The notes: a model not told the origin generated them from the sequence alone. A DNA stretch of 64,000 nt from UBA4660 sp034408895 (GCA_034408895.1 JAWXCI010000001.1:1-64000), one strand, 5' to 3'. Numbered from the stretch's first letter, positions 19,401-27,105 are shown. Program-made: numbers and translations.

Positions 19401-19530
19401 CCACTTGTAGCTGAGCTGTTGCTCCTGCACTTTTTTCGAAACGGTTCGCTACCAGCCCTAATGAAAAACAATAGAGCGTTGTGATGGCAAGTAGAACCAC
19501 GAAAAACCACAGTATTCCTTTATTCCGCAT
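16408..19530 (-). CDS. secDF: Protein translocase SecDF fusion
   Basis: This 1040-residue protein fuses SecD and SecF, the normal arrangement in Bacteroidota. The SecD part has an N-terminal membrane helix (about 8-28), the LGLDLKGGMSVTLEV motif near residue 95, a large periplasmic domain with a Ser/Thr-rich acidic linker (about 285-345), and a membrane block containing YERVKEELRLGKG. The SecF part starts near residue 720 with GVDFVGGTSFKVAF and ends in a second membrane block with a short basic tail. SecDF uses the proton gradient to help pull Sec substrates across the inner membrane. The gene is monocistronic, with a -7 motif upstream and a strong terminator. Confidence 0.97.
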   Translation of the reverse strand: MRNKGILWFFVVLLAITTLYCFSLGLVANRFEKSAGATAQLQVDSLATIYGWNPAQQDSAKDVLTKRILRDSADAKVYPILGNTYKSVKKDQLNLGLDLKGGMSVTLEVSIADLFMGMSDYTDDKNFTNAIKEAREMQKRSSGSYVNLFEQAWKNQNAGFPLWRIFSLSKSSGLFPMNATDKEVFDVLAVEADNAISNTENVIKKRVDNLGVSQANVAKQTLTGRIIVDLPGVDDREYIRGKLKSTANLEFWETYKSSELVQLWQGVNDTIAKTFYPELFVVDTTSKDTTSTALLSDSTSVAKKDSTQLAKSDVDTTSAVDTSSTSPTDAPNEELSEEEKKKLPLINKLSPMLNMDRMSGVDQCLVATAKVSDTSDVNRMLAMPQAKAKFPKDLRLLWGAKPQGGRASLYAIKDPSLKGIAPLDGKSIESAESNVQDGQAVVNMTMDSETGTPIWRSMTEKASADNKRPIAVVMDGLVYSAPNVSEPITDGESRITFGQGPIREQLDEATDLSNLLKAGSIPARITIIDEVTVGPTLGEANIKAGIWSFVIAFVVILAYMIFYYAWAGLAANVALITNLFFMMGALIAVHGSLTLPGIAGIVLTMGMAVDANVLIYERVKEELRLGKGIQAAMRDGFIKAISAIIDGNVTTLLTGIVLFIVGTGPIKGFATTLIIGIFTTLFTAIVVARLILYRRLESKRPITFSSKITKNWFTNVNFDFVGKRKMFYMVSLVIVGAGIISMFVRQPAFNWGVDFVGGTSFKVAFDQPVEVDVLRGAFAEVLVENGQASSNTVQSIDNTGKDYKIITNYMVSSEVADADSLVQAKANEAIAKAGVPYKINETYRVDPTMTDDFRREALWATIVGLLLVGIYIFIRFRMWDYAVGAIAALAHDALVVVAAFTLLNGIVPFSLEVNQAFVGAILTVIGFSINDTVVIFDRIREYMRNRKNAEPKAIINDALNSTLGRSINTSMTVLLTLLVMFIFGSDDIRGFTFAMIIGVISGSYSTLFIASPIVVDIRNWQARRKAKQIVEEKNVATATV

Positions 19531-19573
19531 GAATCAAATAATTTGGTTGAGACTGAATTTTTTTTCAGGGCGG

Positions 19574-19581
19574 CAAATATA
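19574..19581 (-). promoter_or_regulatory. -7 promoter motif for secDF
   Basis: On the minus strand the sequence reads TATATTTG, an exact match to the Bacteroidota -7 consensus TAnnTTTG, 43 bp before the secDF start codon. The -33 element is weak (a TTTC about 21 bp further upstream). Confidence 0.55.
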
Positions 19582-19665
19582 GAAAGACGTAACCATCGTG
19601 AAAGTGCGCGATTTCATCATTCCAAAGTAAAGCCGAATATCATAATGTTTTTCATTAGACCATTA

Positions 19666-19686
19666 CATGCTGCACTTTACAGCATG
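19666..19686. repeat. Inverted repeat CATGCTG-N7-CAGCATG
   Basis: Perfect 7-bp arms at 19666-19672 and 19680-19686 with loop CACTTTA. It sits about 170-190 bp upstream of the antitoxin promoter, further than toxin-antitoxin operators normally lie. It could be a small operator or a weak hairpin; no T-tract follows. Confidence 0.4.
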
Positions 19687-19856
19687 CAAAGAGGGGTCAC
19701 TGTTTGTTGCATGTTTTTTCACCCCATGTCGCTGGAGTAAGGCAGAATGAAAATTTCATTGAAATTTTTTCGGCAGGGACCACTCTTAGAAATTCAGAAG
19801 GCTAAGAGCAATCGGACATTAGGAAACCAACAGGAAAGTTGAAAAAATATGAATAA

Positions 19857-19889
19857 TTGAAGTCAATAGACAGAAGTCTCGTATATTTG
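19857..19889 (+). promoter_or_regulatory. Promoter for the ParS-RES type toxin-antitoxin operon
   Basis: TTG at 19857 and TATATTTG at 19882-19889 (exact TAnnTTTG) are separated by 22 bp, close to the Bacteroidota -33/-7 arrangement. The ATG at 19905 begins 15 bp downstream, which argues against the upstream in-frame TTG at 19857 as the translation start. Confidence 0.5.
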
Positions 19890-19904
19890 GACAAAATTCC
19901 ACCG

Positions 19905-20411
19905 ATGAAGAAAGCGTCAGGCATCAAAAACAAAACCCGAAGAACACCATATACACAAGTACAACAAGTTACAGGGAAAGTGGAAGATCCGGTTACACCC
20001 TATCAAACCAATCCAATAAATAACATAGATACGATGAATAAATGGGAGAATTTTTTTTCGCAAACCAATAAAGGAGTTGGCATATCAGAAGTAGAGAAAC
20101 TGGTGGAGGCTGGCCCCTTTCGTTCAGAGTTTTTTGCCACCGCTCTTGATTTTTCAACGAAAACACTGGAGCGTTATAAGCAAGACCACAAACGCCTCAA
20201 CCCAAATGACAGTGAACTAGTTCTGAAATGGAAAAAACTCTACGAGAAAGGATTTGAATCTTTCGGTAGTTACGAGTCTTTTGGCCGATGGCTTCAAAAA
20301 CCAGCTTATGGTTTCAATGGAATTGCACCTATGGAAATAATGAAAACAAGCAGTGGTGTGGATTTACTTATTGAAGAACTTGTGCGCATTGATTGGGGTC
20401 AATTGTCTTAA
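19905..20411 (+). CDS. Antitoxin of the Xre/MbcA/ParS-RES type
   Basis: The ATG at 19905 gives 168 residues. The C-terminal half resembles the ParS/MbcA toxin-binding domain (DUF2384): after a helical Xre-like segment (SKTLERYKQDHKRL-type pattern) come VLKWKKLYEKGFESFG and FGRWLQKPAYGFNGIAPMEI, then the final SGVDLLIEELVRIDWG. These are the signature features of antitoxins paired with RES toxins. The N-terminal 45 residues are basic and low in structure. Its stop is 5 bp before the toxin start, and such antitoxins normally repress their own operon. Pairing with the next gene makes the call firm. Confidence 0.85.
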   Translation: MKKASGIKNKTRRTPYTQVQQVTGKVEDPVTPYQTNPINNIDTMNKWENFFSQTNKGVGISEVEKLVEAGPFRSEFFATALDFSTKTLERYKQDHKRLNPNDSELVLKWKKLYEKGFESFGSYESFGRWLQKPAYGFNGIAPMEIMKTSSGVDLLIEELVRIDWGQLS

Positions 20412-20416
20412 GCCAC

Positions 20417-20869
20417 ATGGTCGTTTACCACATAGTAAGAGAACAATATCGCAATAGGTTGATTCCTCCTTTGATGAACAACCGTTGGAATTCTGACAAA
20501 CACAGTGTTCTTTACACTTCGTGGTGCAGGTCGCTGGCTTGCCTGGAGATTCTTGTTCACAAATCGGGAGAGGCTTTGCTTCAGAATTATTGTACCGTTC
20601 TTCTTTCCTTACCAGCAAATGTGAGTTTGGAAGAAGTGAAAATGAGTGACCTGGCCAAAGCATGGTACAGAGTGGGCGATGAATCTTGCCGTAGATTTGG
20701 GGAAGAATGGGCGCATCAACAAAGATCCTGTGTGTTGAAAGTTCCCAGCAGTGTCGTGCATGGGGAATTCAATTTTCTCATTAATACCAATCACCCGGAG
20801 TTTCAAAAAATAAAATTGCTCGGTCCGGAGTCCTTTCTGTTTGATAAGAGGTTGATGCGGTTCAACTAA
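20417..20869 (+). CDS. RES-domain toxin (NAD+-consuming family)
   Basis: The ATG at 20417 gives 150 residues; an upstream TTG in frame would overlap the antitoxin. The RES family residues are visible: Arg in HIVREQYR and in NNRWNS, Tyr in VLYTS, Glu in ACLEILVH, and Ser in VPSSVV followed by NFLINTNHPEF. Characterised members (for example MbcT and RES-Xre systems) degrade NAD+ by phosphorolysis or hydrolysis and stop growth. Length is normal for the family and all key residues appear present, so it is probably active and held in check by the preceding antitoxin. Confidence 0.85.
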   Translation: MVVYHIVREQYRNRLIPPLMNNRWNSDKHSVLYTSWCRSLACLEILVHKSGEALLQNYCTVLLSLPANVSLEEVKMSDLAKAWYRVGDESCRRFGEEWAHQQRSCVLKVPSSVVHGEFNFLINTNHPEFQKIKLLGPESFLFDKRLMRFN

Positions 20870-20942
20870 ACTGATGCAATTTAGAATCTATTCTGTCGTG
20901 GATACAATGAATTCAAAGGAAAAGAGGCTCCGGAGGTTGGAG

Positions 20943-22172
20943 TCAGATACTCATCCGAAACTTCAACTCATCATCAATAGCATCTAGAAAATCCTCGGTG
21001 GTGAGGTAATGCGATTCATTGGTGTTGTCTCCGTGAATGCACACCGCGAGGTCTTTGGTCATCTTGCCGCTTTCCACCAATTCAACACAAGTAGATTCCA
21101 GTGTTTTTGCAAAACGAATCAGTTCATCATTGCCATCCAGTTTTCCTCGAAAGGCAAGACCTTGTGTCCAAGCATAAATGGAAGCAATAGGATTGGTAGA
21201 CGTTTTCTTTCCTTGCTGATGTTGACGGTAGTGTCGTGTCACTGTTCCGTGTGCAGCTTCAGCTTCCATGGTTTTTCCATCTGGTGTAACCAATGCGGAT
21301 GTCATAAGACCGAGCGAACCGAACCCTTGAGCAACGATATCGCTCTGTACATCGCCATCGTAATTCTTGCAGGCCCACACAAACCCTCCTTCGCTCTTAA
21401 GGGAAAATGCAACCATGTCATCAATCAAACGATGTTCGTAGCTGATGCCCGCAGTTTCAAATTTTTCCTTGTATTCCTTCTCGTGCACTTCTTCAAAAAT
21501 GTCTTTGAATCTTCCATCATAAGCTTTCAGGATTGTGTTCTTCGATGAGAAGTAGAGGTTCCAGTTGCGCATCAATGCCTGGTTGAAACATGAACGAGCA
21601 AAACCGTAGATGCTTTCATCGGTGTTGTACATGCTCAAGGCCACGCCATCACCTTCGAAGTTGTACACTTCCCATGTTTTGGTTTCACCGTCACCACTTG
21701 GAGTGAAAGTCATGGTGAGTTTTCCTTTTCCTTTTATAGTTGTGTCCGTTGCACGGTATTGGTCACCAAACGCATGACGACCTATGTTGATTGGTTTTGT
21801 CCAACCGGGTACAAGGCGAGGAATGTTTTTACAAACGATGGGTTCACGAAAAACAGTTCCACCGATAATGTTGCGGATAGTTCCATTGGGACTCTTCCAC
21901 ATTTTCTTCAGCCCAAATTCTTTCACGCGGTCTTCATCGGGAGTAATGGTTGCGCACTTCACAGCAACGTTGTATTTGAGTGTTGCCTCGGCTGCTTCTA
22001 CGGTTACTTTATCGTCAGTCTTGTCGCGATTTTCCATTCCTAAATCGAAATACTTTATATCAAGTTCGAGATAAGGATGTATGAGTTTGTCCTTAATAAA
22101 GGCCCAAATGATGCGGGTCATTTCGTCCCCGTCCATTTCTACTATTGGGTTGGCTACTTTGATTTTAGACAT
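20943..22172 (-). CDS. icd: NADP-dependent isocitrate dehydrogenase, eukaryotic-type
   Basis: This 409-residue enzyme belongs to the homodimeric type II NADP isocitrate dehydrogenases shared by eukaryotes and many Bacteroidota. Visible hallmarks are VEMDGDEMTRIIW (residues 11-23), SPNGTIRNIIGGTVFREPI, GRHAFGDQYRATD, the metal/substrate region YDGDVQSDIVAQGFGSLGLM, and EAAHGTVTRHYR near the nucleotide site. It converts isocitrate to 2-oxoglutarate and makes NADPH in the cytoplasm. It lies 84 bp downstream of ndk on the same strand, but an inverted repeat sits between, so co-transcription is uncertain. Confidence 0.97.
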   Translation of the reverse strand: MSKIKVANPIVEMDGDEMTRIIWAFIKDKLIHPYLELDIKYFDLGMENRDKTDDKVTVEAAEATLKYNVAVKCATITPDEDRVKEFGLKKMWKSPNGTIRNIIGGTVFREPIVCKNIPRLVPGWTKPINIGRHAFGDQYRATDTTIKGKGKLTMTFTPSGDGETKTWEVYNFEGDGVALSMYNTDESIYGFARSCFNQALMRNWNLYFSSKNTILKAYDGRFKDIFEEVHEKEYKEKFETAGISYEHRLIDDMVAFSLKSEGGFVWACKNYDGDVQSDIVAQGFGSLGLMTSALVTPDGKTMEAEAAHGTVTRHYRQHQQGKKTSTNPIASIYAWTQGLAFRGKLDGNDELIRFAKTLESTCVELVESGKMTKDLAVCIHGDNTNESHYLTTEDFLDAIDDELKFRMSI

Positions 22173-22203
22173 GAGTAAACAATTGAAGATTGAGAGTTTC
22201 AGA

Positions 22204-22238
22204 TTGAAAATTGAATACTGGAATTATTCAATTTTCAA
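22204..22238. repeat. Perfect 14-bp inverted repeat between ndk and icd
   Basis: TTGAAAATTGAATA at 22204-22217 is the exact complement of TATTCAATTTTCAA at 22225-22238, with loop CTGGAAT. It is AT-rich and embedded in a degenerate run of ATTGAA-like words. It follows the ndk stop by 19 bp on the minus strand and lacks a T-tract. It may be an interspersed repeat or a weak terminator. Confidence 0.65.
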
Positions 22239-22256
22239 CTTCAATAAAAAATTTGA

Positions 22257-22679
22257 TTATTGCGCATGTTCTCTTGTTGAGAAAAAGAATGCTCCTTCAA
22301 TTACTGCGTTGTCGTCACTATCGCTTCCATGAACTGCATTGGCTGCAATGCTTGTTGCAAACATCCTGCGTATGGTTCCTTCCGCAGCTTTCTGCGGGTC
22401 GGTAGCACCAATCAGGTTGCGGAAGGATTCCACTGCATTTTCTTTTTTAAGAATTGCTGCCACGATGGGGCCACTTGTCATGTAGTCCACGAGCTCACCA
22501 AAGAAGGAACGTTCTTTATGAATTGCATAAAACTGTTCAGCCTCCGCTCTCGTCAGCCGGGTCCATTTCAATGCACGAATTGCGAATCCGTCCTGGATGA
22601 TTTTGTCAAGAATTTTTCCGGTATGCCCCGAGCCTGTGGCATCGGGTTTAATCATGGTGAATGTTCTGTTGGTTGCCAT
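22257..22679 (-). CDS. ndk: Nucleoside diphosphate kinase
   Basis: This 140-residue protein has the complete NDK pattern: TFTMIKPDA at residues 7-14, the catalytic histidine His117 in NAVHGSD, and the final EGAFFFS. It transfers the gamma-phosphate from ATP to other nucleoside diphosphates. Length is normal. A TAGTTTTG -7 motif sits upstream, shared in a divergent gap with the acetyltransferase remnant. Confidence 0.97.
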   Translation of the reverse strand: MATNRTFTMIKPDATGSGHTGKILDKIIQDGFAIRALKWTRLTRAEAEQFYAIHKERSFFGELVDYMTSGPIVAAILKKENAVESFRNLIGATDPQKAAEGTIRRMFATSIAANAVHGSDSDDNAVIEGAFFFSTREHAQ

Positions 22680-22710
22680 ATTTCTGTTGATCTATTTTTT
22701 TTTGTGGCGG

Positions 22711-22718
22711 CAAAACTA
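22711..22718 (-). promoter_or_regulatory. -7 promoter motif for ndk
   Basis: The minus strand reads TAGTTTTG, an exact TAnnTTTG match, 31 bp before the ndk ATG. A TTTA about 18 bp further upstream could serve as the -33 element. Confidence 0.5.
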
Positions 22719-22780
22719 AACTGTTCCCATGGCAGGTAAAGCGACACGTTTGTTTCATTTGCACTTCAGTCATCACCAAA

Positions 22781-23311
22781 ATGATAAAAATTGAAACTGA
22801 CCGATTGGTTCTTCGCGAATGGAACACCAATGATGCTAAGTTTCTGTTCCAGCTAAACATCGATCCGGGAAGTGACACGCTTCACCGGAGATGCTGCTTT
22901 TGATTCCGTTCAATCTGCTCAACGTTTCATCCAAGAGTATGACCATTTCACCCGATTCGGTTATGGCCGTTGGCTTATGGAGCTTAAATCATCAGGCGAG
23001 CCTGTAGGTCGGTGAGGCCTGAAAATCAATTTGAAGAACTTGGAATCATTGACCTCGGCTTTCGTGTTCTGAAACCGCAACGTGGAAAGCGATATGCTAA
23101 AGAAGCGGCAGCGTGAACTCTTCAATTTGGTTTTGAATAATTGAAACTGGAAAAAATTCATGCTCGGGTTGCCATTGGTAATTCAGCATTGGAACGGCTG
23201 ATTCAAAAGCTGGGAAAGCACTTTGAAAAGGTGGAACGATGCGATCATAATCCTGCCGTTGGTGTGTACTCATTCGACTCAATGGCTTGCTGTAAAGGCT
23301 TGATTGTCTAG
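22781..23311 (+). pseudogene. Decayed GNAT (RimJ/RimL-type) acetyltransferase
   Basis: Conceptual translation recovers a RimJ/RimL-like acetyltransferase only by switching frames. It starts with MIKIETDRLVLREW, loses frame near 22868, continues in the next frame (RFTGDAAFDSVQSAQRFIQE and YGRWLMELKSSGEPVG) to about 23010, then returns to the first frame (ELGIIDLGFRVLKPQRGKR and KIHARVAIGNSALERLIQ). In-frame stops also occur at about 23116 (TGA) and 23140 (TAA), where homologues would have amino acids. The acetyl-CoA loop is altered (QRGKRY where family members usually have GKGY). At least two frameshifts and two nonsense changes make it non-functional. Its tail overlaps the rocD promoter. Confidence 0.85.
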
Positions 23312-23316
23312 CTTTG
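23287..23316 (+). promoter_or_regulatory. Promoter for rocD
   Basis: TTG at 23287-23289 and TAGCTTTG at 23309-23316 (exact TAnnTTTG) are separated by 19 bp, a textbook Bacteroidota spacing. The rocD ATG is 27 bp downstream. The -7 motif overlaps the stop codon of the acetyltransferase remnant, so retention of that tail may reflect promoter function. Confidence 0.6.
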
Positions 23317-23343
23317 CAGCTCTAACAAAAAATTCATTTTTCC

Positions 23344-24591
23344 ATGACCGCTACAATGCCACAGTTTTTCACCTCAGCCGATGCCATGAAGCTCGAAGAT
23401 CGCTTCGGTGCACATAATTACCATCCTATTCCGGTTGTGTTGGATAGGGGAGAGGGCGTGTTCGTTTGGGACATTGAGGGCAAACGTTATTATGATTTTC
23501 TTTCTTCTTATTCGGCAGTGAACCAAGGTCATTGTCATCCAAAAATTGTGAAGGCGCTCATGAAACAGGCCCAAAAACTCACGCTCACATCACGCGCTTT
23601 TTACAACAGTGCTTTGGGTGAATATGAAAGATTCATTACACGATTATTCGGTTACGATAAGGTGCTGCCGATGAACAGCGGTGCTGAAGGCGTAGAGACG
23701 GCCATCAAACTTTGTCGCAAATGGGCGTACGAGAAAAAGAAAATTGCAGATGGCAATGCGAAAATCATTGTATGCGAACAAAACTTCCACGGTCGCACCA
23801 CTACCATCATTTCGTTTTCTACCGATCCCGATTCTGTTGGACATTATGGTCCTTATACTCCAGGCTTTGTGAAAATTCCTTTCAATAATCTGAATTCGCT
23901 TCGACTTGCACTGGAAGATGCAGATGTTGCTGGATTTCTTGTTGAACCAATACAAGGCGAGGCTGGTGTGATTGTTCCATCCGATGGTTATCTCAGCGGA
24001 GCATTTGAATTGTGCAAGTCAAAAAACGTTCTTTTCATAGCTGATGAAATCCAAACCGGAATTGCACGCACCGGAAAAATGCTCGCGTGTGATCATGAAA
24101 ATGTACATCCTGATATTTTGATTTTAGGCAAAGCTCTGAGCGGTGGTGTTTATCCGGTTTCGGCCGTGTTATGCAGCGATGAAATCATGATGTGCATAAA
24201 GCCGGGCGAACACGGAAGTACGTTCGGTGGAAATCCATTGGCAGCTAAAGTGGCCATCGCATCACTTGAAGTTGTTCAGGAAGAAGCTCTTGCGGAGAAT
24301 GCAGAGCGACTTGGAATAATCTTTCGCAAAGCGATGAATGAATTGATTTCGAAAACCAAACTCATCACTCTCGTTCGCGGAAAAGGATTGCTCAATGCCA
24401 TCGTAATCAACGATACTCCGGAAAGTAAAACTGCATGGAACCTTTGTCTTAAACTTGCAGAAAACGGATTGCTTGCAAAGCCCACTCATGGCAACATCAT
24501 TCGTTTTGCACCACCGCTGGTGATGACGGAAGAACAGTTGATGGAATGCACTTCCATTATCGAAAAGACAGTGTTGGAATTCGGTCAATAG
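23344..24591 (+). CDS. rocD: Ornithine aminotransferase
   Basis: This 415-residue PLP enzyme of the class III aminotransferases matches ornithine-oxo-acid transaminase along its length. It has NSGAEG at residues 111-116 for PLP phosphate binding, Asp234 in ADEIQTGI for the PLP ring nitrogen, and Lys263 in LGKALSGGVYP for the Schiff base. GHCHPKI and EHGSTFGGNPLA are also typical. It converts ornithine and 2-oxoglutarate to glutamate semialdehyde and glutamate, linking arginine breakdown with proline and glutamate. No other arginine genes are adjacent. Confidence 0.93.
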   Translation: MTATMPQFFTSADAMKLEDRFGAHNYHPIPVVLDRGEGVFVWDIEGKRYYDFLSSYSAVNQGHCHPKIVKALMKQAQKLTLTSRAFYNSALGEYERFITRLFGYDKVLPMNSGAEGVETAIKLCRKWAYEKKKIADGNAKIIVCEQNFHGRTTTIISFSTDPDSVGHYGPYTPGFVKIPFNNLNSLRLALEDADVAGFLVEPIQGEAGVIVPSDGYLSGAFELCKSKNVLFIADEIQTGIARTGKMLACDHENVHPDILILGKALSGGVYPVSAVLCSDEIMMCIKPGEHGSTFGGNPLAAKVAIASLEVVQEEALAENAERLGIIFRKAMNELISKTKLITLVRGKGLLNAIVINDTPESKTAWNLCLKLAENGLLAKPTHGNIIRFAPPLVMTEEQLMECTSIIEKTVLEFGQ

Positions 24592-24617
24592 TTGCTGAAA
24601 AATCCTTCAGAAGAACC

Positions 24618-24653
24618 AAAAAGGGTCGTTGCACAACAAGTGGCGGCCTTTTT
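24618..24653. terminator. Bidirectional terminator between rocD and ftsY
   Basis: AAAAAGG at 24618-24624 pairs with CCTTTTT at 24647-24653, and the T-tract and A-tract give a uridine run on either strand. It is centred between two converging genes (stops at 24591 and 24658). Confidence 0.6.
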
Positions 24654-24657
24654 CATT

Positions 24658-25614
24658 TCATGACTTGAACAACGAAGTCACAAACTCGAAACGATTGAAC
24701 ACCTGCAAGTCTCCAATCTTTTCACCAACACCAATGTACTTAACCGGAATCTGGAACTGGTCGCTGATACCGATAACTACTCCGCCTTTTGCTGTGCCGT
24801 CTATTTTAGTGATGGCAAGCGCGCTCACTTCCGTTGCTGCGGTAAATTGCTTGGCCTGTTCAAATGCGTTTTGCCCGGTGGAACCATCCAGCACAAGGAG
24901 AACTTCGTGTGGTGCACCGGGAATCACTTTTTCCATCACACGTTTGATTTTTGTGAGTTCATTCATCAACCCGATTTTGTTGTGAAGCCTCCCTGCCGTG
25001 TCAATCAAAACCACATCTGTGTTCTGGGCCACTGCACTTTGTAGTGTATCGAAAGCTACGGATGCCGGGTCGGCACCCATGCCCTGCGACACTATGGAAG
25101 CCCCTGCTCGTTTACTCCAAATGGTCAACTGTTCAACAGCAGCAGCGCGAAAAGTATCAGCTGCTCCGAGCATCACATTCTTTCCTTCCGATTTCAATTG
25201 ATGTGCAAGTTTTCCGATGGTAGTGGTCTTGCCAACACCATTCACACCAACGACCATTATAACGTAAGGTGTTGAAATTTTTGGAATGAAAACCTCTTCA
25301 CCCTCTTCTCCTTCATGGGCCTTTAAAAGCGTACTGATTTCTTCTTTCAATATTGCATTGAGTTCATCAGTACCCATGAATTTATCACGCGCTACGCGCT
25401 CTTCAATCTTGCGGATAATTTTCAATGTGGTCTCTACACCCACATCACTTGATATGAGGACTTCTTCAAGATTGTCCAGCACTTCTTCGTCCACCTTGCT
25501 CTTGCCCGCAATGGCTTTGGTGAGGCGTGCGAAAAAACCGGAACGTGTTTTTTCCAATCCCGCATCGAGGGATTCTTTCTTCGCAGGACTAAATAATTTT
25601 TTAAGGAAGCTCAC
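24658..25614 (-). CDS. ftsY: Signal recognition particle receptor FtsY
   Basis: This 318-residue GTPase has the SRP-GTPase NG domain. The helical N domain lies at about residues 20-100, the P-loop is GVNGVGKTTT (about 122-131), DTFRAAAVEQL is the insertion-box motif, DTAGR the Walker B segment, and TKIDGTAKGG the guanine-specificity and closing loop. The acidic A domain seen in E. coli is replaced by a short basic N-terminus (FLKKLFSPAKKES). It docks SRP-bound ribosomes at the inner membrane. It appears to be a single gene. Confidence 0.97.
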   Translation of the reverse strand: MSFLKKLFSPAKKESLDAGLEKTRSGFFARLTKAIAGKSKVDEEVLDNLEEVLISSDVGVETTLKIIRKIEERVARDKFMGTDELNAILKEEISTLLKAHEGEEGEEVFIPKISTPYVIMVVGVNGVGKTTTIGKLAHQLKSEGKNVMLGAADTFRAAAVEQLTIWSKRAGASIVSQGMGADPASVAFDTLQSAVAQNTDVVLIDTAGRLHNKIGLMNELTKIKRVMEKVIPGAPHEVLLVLDGSTGQNAFEQAKQFTAATEVSALAITKIDGTAKGGVVIGISDQFQIPVKYIGVGEKIGDLQVFNRFEFVTSLFKS

Positions 25615-25693
25615 GAAATGAACAGGTAGATTTATTTCGATCGCTGCACATCAGCGAATCGGGGCGGTGAAAATACCCGCATGAGAAAATTTG

Positions 25694-26551
25694 CTATTGG
25701 CAGTTGAGGAATGTGTAATTCCAGCTTGGAGGAATTGCGGGGTAATTGAAACCCGGTCGATAAATACGATAGACCACTCGATCAATGTATTCGCCTTCGG
25801 GAATGAGGCCTTCGAAAAAATCATCGGGAACAATGGTGAGGCGGAAGAAGCCCGGCATGCCTGGCACTTCTTTCATATTAAGTTCCGGTGTAATGGTGAC
25901 AAGGTCTGATGAAACATACGCATGTGGTTGGTTTGTGTTGGTCACGGCACTCAGGTAGATGTAGCAATCCTCCGGCCCCATGTTCTGGAGCCCTGTAATG
26001 GTTTCCTGGTTGTTGTCGTAAGTGAAAGAAATGAAGTCATCACTTTTTGCCAGCGCAGGGAAAATGCAGAATATATCGTCACACAACTTAGGAATGATGT
26101 CAACGTGGAAGTCTTCGGACTTGGCTTCTCCAACCGCATCATCAGCAAATGCATTTCCGTCTTTCAGTTTTGCGAGACATGAAATGCCTTCCGCAAAAAA
26201 TTCAGGGCCATCGGCAGCATAAAATTCTGTTGGTATGAAAGTGATGGAGTAGAGCAGGTCGCCTTCATGAGTCAACAACAACGCTTCGTTACTTCCACTC
26301 CAGTTTCCATTGCCGACCACCGGTTCAGTGGGCATCCAAGACCATAAGTAAACACTGTCTTGTTCTTCGGGGTGCGCTGTGAGGATGGCTTTGAGGCCGT
26401 TGTTCTGCAAACCATCCGTACTTTGTGACATGTCAATGTAGAGTGTCAATTCCTCGCTGGCATCAGTTGGGGAGGGCTGCACGTAAATGGTTTGTGTGTT
26501 CAACACTGCATAAGCTGAAGTGAGGAATAAAAGCGAAAGAAGTTTTTTCAT
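25694..26551 (-). CDS. Secreted protein, last gene of the SusCD operon
   Basis: The ATG at 26551 gives 285 residues and a signal peptide (about 1-20); the earlier in-frame ATG adds a non-signal leader. The protein seems built from two related halves of about 120 residues: TLYIDMSQSTDGLQNNGLKA with LLYSITFIPTEFY in the first, FISFTYDNNQETITGLQNM with FFRLTIVPDDFFEGLIPEG in the second. Both have the beta-strand spacing of carbohydrate-binding or SusE/SusF-like modules. There is no lipobox. Position after SusC, SusD and a lipoprotein suggests a substrate-binding accessory; the ligand is unknown. Confidence 0.7.
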   Translation of the reverse strand: MKKLLSLLFLTSAYAVLNTQTIYVQPSPTDASEELTLYIDMSQSTDGLQNNGLKAILTAHPEEQDSVYLWSWMPTEPVVGNGNWSGSNEALLLTHEGDLLYSITFIPTEFYAADGPEFFAEGISCLAKLKDGNAFADDAVGEAKSEDFHVDIIPKLCDDIFCIFPALAKSDDFISFTYDNNQETITGLQNMGPEDCYIYLSAVTNTNQPHAYVSSDLVTITPELNMKEVPGMPGFFRLTIVPDDFFEGLIPEGEYIDRVVYRIYRPGFNYPAIPPSWNYTFLNCQ

Positions 26552-26613
26552 TTTGTGAGTCTTGATTAGCAATTACCAATCTTCAATTTGCAATTTTCAT
26601 TAATCAAAGCATG

Positions 26614-27105
26614 TCAGTTCGCTCGTGTGAATTGGAATTTGTAAATGACTGTTTCGGTAATGTTGCCTGCACCGTCATCGCAATCGCGCGAAAGTTCCAG
26701 CTTCATTTGTGTATCAAACTCACGCACCGTGCTGCCAAGGTCGAACTGTAATGTATCGGTTGCTGAGTAGAGCATGAGGTAGGAAGGATATTCCACATTA
26801 TCAAGTCCCCATGTTCCTGCATCACCGAAGTAGTTTTTGCCGGGGCCATCAATAGCGGTGTAAGTCATTCCTGCAAGATTGAATTCGATGGTTAGAGGTT
26901 CTACACCGTCCACCACGTAGAACTCACTGAGGTCGCGTTCCTCTTTCACCGGGTTGTTGACATCGAGTTGCGAGAACTGCGAAATTTTCCATGTGCCTGC
27001 GATGCCTTTCAGCTTATCGAAAGGCTCTCCAAGTTCACCTTCGATTTCAGGTTTGCATCCTGCGTAAAGAATGGCGAGCGCGAGAAGTGTTAGTGTGTAT
27101 TTCAT
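26614..27105 (-). CDS. Lipoprotein of the SusCD operon
   Basis: This 163-residue protein has a lipoprotein signal with a lipobox ending in Cys17 (ILYAGC). The mature part includes LKGIAGTWKISQFSQLD, a lipocalin-like or DUF5004-like opening (Gly-x-Trp pattern), then beta-rich sequence ending YKFQFTRAN. It is probably a small outer-membrane lipoprotein helping the SusCD complex. It lies 59 bp after SusD and 62 bp before the next gene, all on the same strand. The family assignment is tentative. Confidence 0.7.
   Translation of the reverse strand: MKYTLTLLALAILYAGCKPEIEGELGEPFDKLKGIAGTWKISQFSQLDVNNPVKEERDLSEFYVVDGVEPLTIEFNLAGMTYTAIDGPGKNYFGDAGTWGLDNVEYPSYLMLYSATDTLQFDLGSTVREFDTQMKLELSRDCDDGAGNITETVIYKFQFTRAN

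Larger units (their letters stand above)
19531..19904. other. Divergent intergenic region between secDF and the RES toxin-antitoxin pair
   Basis: This 374-bp stretch holds the secDF promoter motif (19574-19581, minus strand), a 7-bp inverted repeat at 19666-19686, and the likely promoter of the toxin-antitoxin genes at 19857-19889. I see no gene in it. Confidence 0.6.
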
